A stretch of DNA of 64,000 bases from Delphinus delphis (taxonomy: Eukaryota > Chordata > Mammalia > Artiodactyla > Delphinidae). Numbering within the stretch: the stretch's first letter is position 1; every line of letters starts with the position of its first letter. Shown here one piece after another: positions 55,346-64,000 of the stretch. The translations under genes and the position numbers were made by a program. The stretch lies in NCBI RefSeq assembly GCF_949987515.2, contig NC_082695.1, positions 70,760,466-70,824,465 of the forward strand, given 5' to 3'. Under the pieces are notes generated by a model. It saw only the letters and a program-made list of their open reading frames with translations, was not told where the DNA came from and made no database searches.

Positions 55346-57654
55346 CATCCGGGAGAAATCCACGTTTGATGGGAATCTTTGATCAATCCCAGCATTTCCC
55401 CCAGGTGTTCAGCGACCTCGATTTTTAATTATTCTACACTCCCTTATGATTCGTTCATCTCTTTCCTCTTTAAGGTTGTGGGTCGTTCAAATTTTAGACC
55501 TGGAATATTAAAAAAAAACACGTTATATTTACAGTTTTATAAGGGGGCATCGGTGGGGATGGGGAACTGGACGCTGAGTGAGTTTTTAATTTGCAGACAA
55601 AAATCGTTTCACTGCGTGACCCAGGCTCTTAATATTCCTCTCTGAACCTGAATTGCTTCATCTATAAAGTAAAATTTAAAACAGTTATATCTCACCTGCC
55701 TTCAAGTAGGGGGTTGGTCAGATGACCTCATGAAGGATCTTGCAGGGCTAAAATCTCTAATGATTTTGTAATCTGAGGATTTGAAATTTAGGATTAGAAA
55801 TATGTCATTTCTTTAAAGCAGTGAGTGAAGAGCATTTTCTGTGCATCAAGTATCAGATGCAGGGGGTCTTTTCTCTCTCCCTCTCACCAGTTGGGGCAGG
55901 CTAGGGCTCTCCACACTCTGAATGTCAGTGCCACAAACACATAATCAGGGCGTCAGACCTGGGGATTATCTAGTCCTTTAGGATTCTTTGTGCCATTGAG
56001 TCTCTCCACTCATATTGATAATATAACAGTTAATTATGTATTTTGAGTTTCTCCTCCTTGTCTCATGTTTTCAATTCTGGAGAGAGAGAGATTAAGAGAG
56101 AGAGAAAGGTGACTAGTTCTCATATTTAAAATACCAAAAAAAAAAAAAAAAAATCAATCCCATTGATCAATGTGGAAAACCAAAGACCCAAATCCCTTCC
56201 ATTACCCTCCACTGTGATTAAAATTGAAGTGTTCTAAAAAATGTCATTTCAAATTGAAGCAGAATCTCTCTCTCTGCCTCCCCCACCTTCTTTGCCTCTT
56301 TCTGTCTCTGCCTCTGTCTCTCTCTTTTTTTTTTTTTTTTTGTAAGGGAGACACAGGGGCCGCTCAGGGATGTTTTTTTGATTCAGGAGTTTTTAGGAGG
56401 CCACATCTCAAAGCCAGCTGAGTTGACTGGTTGCTGACTTGAGGTGTGCCCAGTATGAAGACTGTACTGCACTCCAAAAGAATCTAGAATATTTTTACAG
56501 GATAAATTACCTGTGCATTTACATTACTGTATTATTTCATATATCTTGTTTTGACCCACCCTTTCCCCGGGATACAAGAGCCGACCTTCTTCGAGAGGGG
56601 GAGAAAAAGAAGGAAGATGTGTGAGCTCCCCCTGGTGCTCTCCCGTATTCAGGCGGATTGAAAAGAATTGTAAGGAAACACGTCTACACAAGCAGAAGGA
56701 AAAAGAAATTATCTGGATTATTTCTTTAAATAAAAAGCACACTTCCATGCTCATGTGCAGAACACTTAAGATCAAGGTCTCCAGGCTTTGAGTCTTTTCG
56801 ATTCTTTATGTCACCTTGTCAGTGTAGACCTGCCTTTATTAGCTAATGTCATCTCTGTCAAGAGTTGGAAGAGGAATCCATGCCGTGTCAGAGAATAAGT
56901 TGACAAAGCACGATTTGAAGTGGGGATGTGGCAGGTTGCCCTGTGGGTGGGATTACTCTTGGAATCAAATTGGATTACTTTTTGTCCAGAATTGTTCTCT
57001 TTTGTTAGTCTATGGTTATTCATTTGACTGAATAATTATCACACATTTCTCTTTGTGTAAAAAGAAACCAGAGAGATATCACGGGGCTCTGGTACAAACC
57101 ACCTTGACCAGTAGGGCCTTTAATTCTAGACGATGTCTCCTATCACAATGGTATCCTATACTTTTAATGGCGTTTTAGACACCTGGGTTCAGAGACCTCT
57201 TTGGGCTGTGGTCACCGGTAAAGGCTGCGGGGGAAATTCCACGCAGTCCACTGGGTAAATTCACCACAGTGGCCTTCAACAATTTGCTAACATGTGTTTA
57301 GTTAGTCCTGCCTTTGGTCCACACTATGGGGAGTATAAAAAATGCAGGAACATAATCCCTGCTGAGACCTGGTCAGATCAGCTAAGGGACAGACTTCAGT
57401 GTTCATTATAATAAATAGGTCGATATTATCATGATTCTTTCACCTCATAAGGCAAGGGGGAGCTTTGGGTACATTTATTTTTCTATGTGTAATTCTAGCT
57501 GAGCAAGGGTCTGGTCAAGCCAAAAGAGGATCTGAAGGTCCCAGTTCTTCCGCTGGTTCCTGGGATGCTCCTTTCCTAGAATTTAATCACGGAGCGCTGA
57601 AACCCACTCAGAAGACCACGGAAGGTTTTAACTGATCAAATTCATTCCACTCCC
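55346..57654. other. Repeat-poor stretch downstream of the CpG island
   Basis: Only simple tracts: GA-rich 56081-56108, A run 56136-56153, and a CT-rich plus poly-T tract 56266-56341. No transposon family recognised over 2.3 kb and no exon I can identify. Constrained regulatory DNA is possible but unproven. Confidence 0.4.
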
Positions 57655-58050
57655 GTGTTCTTATTTCTCCCAGCACACCATGCTCATTCCCCTTTACCTC
57701 TTTGCTAGGCCGTTCCTCCGGTCTGCATTGCTTTCCTCTGCTCCCCCGACCCCAGCCGTCCAGTGTCTACATTTAATTACTCTCTAGAGTGAGGCTCCCC
57801 TCTTTCCTGACAATTCTCACCTGCACAAATCGCTCTCTCTTCTCTTTCTGCACTTATTGTTTGTACCCCACAATGAGCTCTCCTTATAGAGAGCCCCATT
57901 CCCTGATTTAGAAAACCTACACATGTATGTTACCTCTGGCACCGAATCAGAAGCTCCTTGGAGAAAGGGTAATGGCTTTTGTTTCTTCTGTATCTTCACA
58001 CTACCAAAGTGTGCCGATAACAGTGCTCTGTTAAATGAGCAAATTGAAAT
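57655..58050 (+). mobile_element. L2 LINE relic, sense
   Basis: tcattcccctttacctcttt, gctcccccgaccccagccgt, gtaccccacaatgagctctc and gaagctccttggagaaaggg, taatggc follow the order of the L2 3' region loosely. Confidence 0.55.
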
Positions 58051-59528
58051 AATAATTCTGAGGGATTTTTTTTTTAATCTCAAAAATTTTTTAAATCCCA
58101 TGTCTCTTCCATGAAAAACTGTAAAATTAAGGCGCCATTTCCAGGAGTTTAATTAATGTATTAGTTGTGCTTTGCCTCCACCCCAGAAGGGTTTAAGGTG
58201 GGCTTAAAATATTAGGAAAACTAGGCAAGATTATTAATTCTGTCCCTTCAAGCTCTAAAATTGCATAGTTCTAGATCCCAATTTAAACAGTGGAGAGATT
58301 TTTTTTAAAGGTAAAAGGTGTGCTTTGTTATCTCTCTCATTCTCATGTTAAGGAAAAAGATCACAGATAAAACATTTCGGAAATATTTTTGCGTCTTCTT
58401 TGCATAGCACACACACACACATACACACTCACACTAGAACTGTACTGGCAGTGAACATGGGTTGTTTAAAGTATAGCTATTCAACTGTCATATAAAGTGA
58501 AATCTATATTTTCTCTCCCTATATGACTATATATTTAACATCTCTATGCATATGTGTGTGCATACATATGTATATGTTATATACACACACTCCACATTAT
58601 TATTTCAAGGGGGATTTTGCTCCTTCTGGCTACCAGCAATAACTAGTCAATATTTACACTCTTGAATATCGATGATGTCGTGCATACATGGGAAAACTGT
58701 GGAAAACATCTCCATTTTCAAACAGAGTTTTAATTATTTGTAAAGCCTTCAATTGTTCACTCTCTGATGTCATGGGTTGGTCCTCACAGTGTCAAGTGCA
58801 CTGTCCAGAACCCCCGTAGTAGTATAAATAGGCTTCTAAAGCCGGGTTGATTGATGTTTGGCATGAAACGGTATTCCTCTGAGCACATATATTCCTTCTG
58901 TTCACCATTTTCATAGAAAAATACCAGGGCTGATTTTTTATTCAAATCTCCAATTTATGCAGGGTTTAAACTACTAAATACCTAAAGCCTTCTTCAGATC
59001 TTTTTCCCTTTTCTGTTAGGTAGGTAACTAAATCTTTTGCTTCAACACAAATAAGAGTTGGAGATTTAGCAAATTCCTGTGGGGGAGAGAACGAGTTTAT
59101 TAATTATATTGAGAATCAAATAATATGCTTCTTTGACACTAACGTTCCATCCTGCTCCACCCCAAGTATCCTAGGGGACTACTTTAAAACCTTTATCAGG
59201 GTCTAGATTACTGCATTTTTGGTTCCTTGGAATAAGGAATTTAATGAATGGCGTTGTGAGTTGAAGAGAGAATTTGAGATGTTTTAAGATGTAAGCTGAA
59301 ACAGTGAAATGGTTATTTTCAAAGTATGTCCCAGGGATTGTAATATAAAACATCACCCCCCAAAAAGCACAATAATGTACATTTTCATGAGGTTTAATAA
59401 ATTGTTAACACTGATGAAATGTAAATTTTTCCTTCATGACCCTTATCTGCATTTGACAGAGTCCTACAGAAAACTTTAAGTACCTGTTTAAAGCAATTTG
59501 CAAGATATTGCAGAGAATCCCAGCAATA
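58051..59528. other. Mostly single-copy; small CA/TA tracts
   Basis: CA run at 58409-58431, and a TG/TA/CA mixture at 58550-58592. The rest is unassigned apart from the CRE-like/TATA pair listed separately. Confidence 0.4.
58765..58855 (+). promoter_or_regulatory. CRE-like site plus TATA box (candidate promoter)
   Basis: tgatgtca at 58765-58772 differs from the palindromic CRE by one base. A strong TATA word, tataaata followed by gg, sits at 58823-58830, and NKX2-like tcaagtg at 58793-58799 lies between. A start would be expected near 58853-58860. It lies in repeat-poor DNA 3.5 kb from the CpG island. Motif evidence only. Confidence 0.25.
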
Positions 59529-59767
59529 AAAAATGATTATTTATTTATTTATTTATGTTTTTGCGGTACGTGGGCCTCTCACTGCTGTGGCCTCTCCCGT
59601 TGCGGAGCACAGGCTCCGGATGCGCTGGCTCAGCGGCCATGGCTCACGGGCCCAGCCGCTCCCCGGCATGTGGGATCCTCCCGGACCGGGGCACGAACCC
59701 ATGTCCCCTGCATCGGCAGGCGGACTCTCAATCACTGCGCCACCAGGAAAGCCCAAGAATGATTATT
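59529..59767 (-). mobile_element. CHR-type SINE, short form
   Basis: Minus orientation, TTTA-rich tail 59541-59560, head ending ccaccaggaaagccc. Target duplications aaaaatgattatt (59529-59541) and aagaatgattatt (59755-59767), one mismatch. Confidence 0.96.
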
Positions 59768-59947
59768 GATCTTCTTAAAAATTTTGATATTGACAATATT
59801 AAAGCAACAGCCTTATCTGGATTGAGCTGATTTGGGCTAGTGTCTGTATTGGTACCTTTATCAAGGGTGCCCTTTTGCTTTATAGGCTTTATATTAGAAG
59901 CAAATTTTACTTGAATACAATTTTACTCTTACCTGATGGAGAGCAAA

Positions 59948-60110
59948 ATAGTATTTACTGAGTGCTTATTACATACCAGACACTGCACTAGATGCATTCC
60001 ATGTATTATTACACTGGATTTTTATAGCTACTATATAAAGGAAGATACATTATTATCACTCTTTTAAAGGATGAGGCCTACAGAGTTAAAAGTGATCTTC
60101 CCAAAGTTTC
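59948..60110 (-). repeat. MIR SINE relic, antisense
   Basis: actgagtgcttattacatac, cagacactgcactagatgca, ttccatgtattattacactg and cttttaaaggatgaggccta: antisense MIR. Confidence 0.85.
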
Positions 60111-60119
60111 CTGCTCTCT

Positions 60120-60400
60120 TCATCACTTTGGGCTGCTGTAACAAAATACCATAGACTGGATGGCTTATAACAACAGAAGTTTATTTCTCACAGTTCTGGA
60201 GGGTGGAAAGTCCAAGATGAAGGTGCCAGCAGATTCAGTGTCTGGTGAGAGCCCACATTCTGGTTCACAGACAGTACTTGCTAGTTGTAACCTCACATGG
60301 TGGAGTATGCAAGGGAGCTGTCTCAGCTGCTTTTATAAGGGCACTAACCCCATTCCTGAGGGCTCCACCCTTATGACCTAATCCCACTGAACTCATCGGT
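60120..60400 (-). mobile_element. MaLR-type LTR relic, antisense (family uncertain)
   Basis: gggctgctgtaacaaaatac, catagactggatggcttata, ttatttctcacagttctgga, gtccaagatgaaggtgccag and gggctccacccttatgacct are familiar antisense wording of a MaLR-group LTR. I am unsure of the exact subfamily. No viral gene accompanies it. Confidence 0.7.
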
Positions 60401-61254
60401 AGCTTTCTCCCTGCCCCAGTGGACACAAGAAGGTCTAGTCCTGGATCCTGTCAGCTGGTTCTGTTCAGTGTCAGGTTATCAGTTCATGTTTGGCCATGAG
60501 GCAGGGAGAACTACTCCCCTACTCTACAGCTTTGCCTAAAGTGAGACACTTCCTTTCTTTCATACTCAAAAGCTAAGTAATCTGACCATAGAGTATAGTT
60601 ATCCTAAGAAAGTTATAAAAGGATTGGCCTTACATTTCTCTGAAATAGCAAAATAATGGGAACACAGTCTTGGCCTGATTGGCAAAATGACAGATGCAAT
60701 TGGGTGAAAGAAAAGTCAAAATTATGGTTGATAATTAAGAAGAACCGAGATGAAACTTCAGATGTCATATGACTAACGATGTTTTCTCTCCTCTTTGTGC
60801 TCAAACGTCTTTTTTAAAGCTCAATTTTTTTCGTAAATCTCAGTGATAATTTTTGTATTAAAGAACTAAGTGGAATTTTTAACTCAGAGGAAAATTCTCT
60901 GGTGTTGGAGTTAATCCTTGAAATCAATCAACAAGTCCTTTAAAGTCCTTTAAATCATCATGAGATGAAAGGCCTCTTTGGATTGAAAGCCAAAGAAGTA
61001 ATTCCTTGTCTTGTGTGTGACCGAAAAGAATGATTGTGAGCAGTGATCCCTGCTTTTAAGTAGAGTACAGTGTCATTGCCAAGATAAAATTAAAACATAA
61101 GAGACAATTAGAACAACGAAACAATATGACACTCCTAGTCTATAAGGTTAGAGTCGAGAATGACTACTGAGCACTGGAGTAAGCTCTTTGCAGAGAAGGT
61201 TGGGTTTGAGGCAGTTGATATCAGGAAGCCACTGATGGTTTTATACAAGTGAAC
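60401..61254. other. Single-copy sequence, nothing recognised
   Basis: A small tandem repeat, aagtcctttaaagtccttta, near 60932-60951. Otherwise no signature. Confidence 0.4.
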
Positions 61255-61370
61255 AACTTGAATGTGAGTTCTTTCAGGTTAGAGGTGTCTTAAAATCTGG
61301 TAGCTCAAGCATACGTCACACATCATGGCGCACAATAGGTGCCTGAGAAAAGTTTATCAATAGTATAAAA
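61255..61370 (+). mobile_element. L2 3' end, sense
   Basis: gaatgtgagttctttcaggt, tagaggtgtcttaaaatctg and catggcgcacaataggtgcc, tgagaaaagttta match the sense 3' end of L2. Confidence 0.65.
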
Positions 61371-61661
61371 ATGGAATCTAAGTGGTGAAGAGATTAGAAT
61401 CAGGAAAAAGATGATAGTCTCTTTGATGACCAGAGGTATGCTAGATTGTTTTTGCCAGCCAGGACCCATAATAGCTATCAGTACTGGGTAAGATCTCAAA
61501 ACTTTTTCACTAAAATTAACGAGTTAGTCTTGGACAACCATCAGGAAGTTTTCAAACCCTTTTAGTAATTAAAAAAATGTGGAATTTGAATTTAGTGCAA
61601 AGAAATAGATCCCTCTCTTGAGTGAAACCAAGAAATGATCTTAAGCTCAACTTTCAAGGGA

Positions 61662-61895
61662 AGTAGCATGGTGGAAAAAATTATGGGCAAGGGAGTCAGA
61701 CACATCACAGTGAGTAACTTGGCCACACCAGTTGTTGTTTGTACATGATTAGCTGGGGGACCTTTGGTAAGGTCATTGTTCTGTGCCTCAGTTCTGTGAC
61801 TTGAAAAATAGGGATGATGATGTCTATCCAGATGGACTGTGGTAAGGATTAGCATTTATAAACATCGGCACAGACTCTGGTCCAGAGTAGACCAT
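61662..61895 (+). repeat. MIR SINE relic, sense
   Basis: gtagcatggtggaaaaaatt, gggagtcagacacatcacag, ggtcattgttctgtgcctca, gttctgtgacttgaaaaata and ctgtggtaaggattagcatt follow MIR from head to tail. Confidence 0.85.
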
Positions 61896-62924
61896 TTACT
61901 GATGCTCCTCTCACTTTCTGTTCTCCTACAGAATTGAGTTAAATGAGAGCCTCGACTCAGGTGAAGTCAGGGCGTCCTGAAGGTCCTGGGCTACAAAGAC
62001 TGGGTCTCATTGGTTGATAAGGACCAGCGCCATGGATGCCACCAGTGTACAGGTCAGAACACGAGTCCTGAGCACAAGGGAACTGTACTGGTGAGTACAG
62101 ACAGAAAAGCTCTGGGCGCTGAGTTAGGCTTGTGGAATATTCATTGTTATAGCTCAAGAGGCAAAAGGAAAAGAAGAGGCAGTCACGAAAAAGAATCACT
62201 TTACATGCAATGGAAGGCAAAAGAGATGACTACCGTTGGTCAATAATAATATATAAGTGCTTTAGATTTCTGTGAAATGATGTGATCCTGTGTTCACTGA
62301 TGGGTGAACAGAAAAAAATGGGTCCTGATGAAAGCTTAAAGTGAGCCAGCCTGTGTTCAGCTCAAAAGGAGTTCTTTCTCTTCTTGGTATGAGCAAAAGG
62401 ACTGGGTCTGTTTAATTAAGGAGAAAAGTGTTGGGAAAATTTGGACGTACTTTTATTTCTGCAGTGGTGGAAGCAAGTTTACCCAAGAATTGAAAGCCAA
62501 AGCCTCTGTCCCGTAAGTGGAGGTTTCTAGACCCTGGATATTTTCCATAAGAACTTCCATTCCATGGCTGTCAGGCTGCTCTCCTAGGCTGCTTGCCAGC
62601 AGTAGATGGAACAATTGACTGAAGTCTACGTAGGGGCTGCCGCCCCACCAAACCTGCCTCTTCATTTCCAACTTCTCCCTTTATTCTCTTTCCCAGCCTT
62701 TCCCTGGGTGCATAGCGGTACTGAGTAAAGAGTCGTTACAGCAGTTTCTAAGGCACTTGGGCGTACTGTGTGTTGGTACATCCTTGGCTGGTGTGGCCTT
62801 ATCCTGGAAATGGTTATGTCAGCTCCTCCTAGCCCAGGTGCCCTGGTGCAGTGCATGGGTGCATCAGCTCTGTTGAGCGCTGCCCACATGGGATCCATCT
62901 TTTCACCTCTATGAACACCTCTCT
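61896..62924. other. Single-copy sequence, nothing recognised
   Basis: About 1 kb without a nameable repeat or exon. Confidence 0.4.
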
Positions 62925-63020
62925 CTTAAAAATGAGGCCACTGAGTGATTTGCCCGGGCTTCATGGACTAACAGATAATAGAGCTAGGATTAGCATACAG
63001 GTGTTCAGGCTCCAGGAATT
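62925..63020 (-). repeat. Probable MIR relic, antisense
   Basis: cttaaaaatgaggccactga, gtgatttgcccgggcttcat, agagctaggattagcataca resembles the antisense MIR core. Confidence 0.6.
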
Positions 63021-64000
63021 TTTTCCCGCAGACCAGTGATCATCAGGTAGGGGAAACAACTTCTCCATCCCTCTGCCCCCACCAGAATGGCAGATCATAA
63101 CTAGGAGAAGAGAGCATAGCTTGAAAAAGCATATTTAAATCATTCTAAGTACCTATTGTTTTCATGACCAAACCACCAAAGGTAAATGCTGTTCAGAATC
63201 TTCTCGGTTAGTGAGTAAGCAGATGTGGCAGGTGGTACTAATGCCCATGTGACATGGTAACTAGAGCTTCAGAGACACAAAGGAGAGTGAGGACTGTGAA
63301 ACATCCCTTGGATTTGCCAGCTAGAAAGGAACGGCGATCTTCAAGAGCCCAGTTCCGCAGTGAACCTGGAAGCTGGGTTGCAGGAATTAAGAAAAGAATG
63401 GGTAAGGAGAAAGTGTTGGCGATGCAGGCAACACAGAAGTGAGAGGATGTAAGGAAATCGAAGTAGAACTTTTGGCAGGATCAAAGCTCTCTCTCCTGGC
63501 AGACTGGATCAAGGGTCTGGCCTCTATGTCCCCCAGCCCCAATTCCTCTCTCTCCCTTATTTAATGTAATATGTTGCTCAGCAGTTTATGTTAAAAAGGT
63601 AGAGGGATTATATTTTAATATATTAATACCTTTAACAAATTAAAGATGTTTTTCTGTCCCCGAGGTAAGCGCATTTCACTGCGTGTCTTCTGAGGGATAC
63701 ATGCCCAGCCCCTGTCCGCATCTCCCTGCTCTCTGCACCCCTTCCTCTCCTCCCCCACCACAGCCCCACCGGCCCACAGAATTACACAGCTAGAAGGAGA
63801 ATCACCCAAAACAAAGGCTGAGCATATTTGAAAATCCTCCTGTCTTAGTGTAAGTCAGGAAGATTTGGACACATACTTGGTGAGAAAGTTTTTCTGCCTT
63901 CAGAGACTAACTGAGTTCAGAAAGTAGATTATAGATTCCCAAGGGCAAGGTAGGGCAGGGGGAGAAGGTACCAGAGGAATGGAGAGTAGGAGATGAAGAA
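63021..64000. other. Single-copy sequence, nothing recognised
   Basis: Last kilobase of the window. No repeat family, exon or regulatory element that I can support. Confidence 0.4.

Noticed and set aside
54516..55382. Long overlapping frames on both strands in the CpG island (up to 195 codons)
   Set aside because: Stop codons are rare in GC-rich DNA. Arg/Gly/Ala/Pro-rich readings on both strands with no domain are expected by composition. I keep the island as a promoter candidate, not a coding exon.
1..64000. CRISPR array, prophage, operon or bacterial mobile-system interpretations
   Set aside because: Nothing prokaryotic is present. Repeats are mammalian SINEs, LINEs, LTRs and microsatellites without regular spacers.
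1..64000. Ruminant origin (cow, sheep)
   Set aside because: I see none of the BovB or Bov-tA repeats that would be expected in 64 kb of ruminant DNA, while short cetacean-type SINEs are frequent. A hippo origin is not formally excluded without a search.

Overview
This window looks like nuclear DNA from a cetacean (whale, dolphin or porpoise), from an intergenic or intronic region. The main evidence is fourteen copies of a tRNA-derived SINE in two forms. Seven are long (about 305-355 bp) and seven short (about 205-240 bp). Both begin with a tRNA-like head containing an A box (tggcgcagtgg) and a B box (ggttcgtgccc type). From memory of published families these match the CHR SINEs shared by cetaceans, hippos and ruminants, and the short form matches the cetacean-deletion subfamilies. 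The L1 sequences, including their 3' UTRs, are of the whale/ruminant type. I saw no BovB or Bov-tA, which argues against a ruminant. The family names come from remembered consensus sequences, not from a search.

I recognise no host protein-coding exon. Apart from frames inside L1 ORF1/ORF2, every longer open frame lies in a SINE, in the antisense of a LINE, or in the GC-rich island, and none resembles a known protein.

Layout. 0-9 kb holds SINEs, antisense L1M fragments, MIR and L2 relics, and a cluster of GATA motifs at 5.97-6.54 kb. 8.5-16.3 kb is mostly single-copy, with two short SINEs, a palindromic AT tract and a polypurine tract. 16.3-23.2 kb is L1-dominated, including a 3.4 kb 5'-truncated L1. 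23-37 kb is mostly single-copy with SINEs, MER5, MLT1-type and ERVL-type LTR relics and an antisense L1. 37.3-42.7 kb is a nest of L1M fragments invaded by four long SINEs. 43.96-50.0 kb is a near-full-length dead L1 with 5' UTR, ORF1 and ORF2, flanked by an 11-bp candidate target duplication and inserted in an older L1 3' UTR. 50-54.4 kb holds more L1M, MIRs and a 63-bp tandem duplication. 54.5-55.35 kb is an orphan CpG island, the best candidate promoter in the window, followed by about 4 kb with few recognisable repeats. The last 5 kb holds one short SINE, MIRs, L2 and an LTR relic.

There is no operon-like or pathway logic here. The biology is retrotransposon history plus probable regulatory DNA. 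I did not find a convincing undescribed system. The observations most worth a second look are the CpG island, a CRE-like/TATA pair at 58.8 kb, a fold-back inverted insertion inside the L1, the GATA cluster and the 63-bp duplication.
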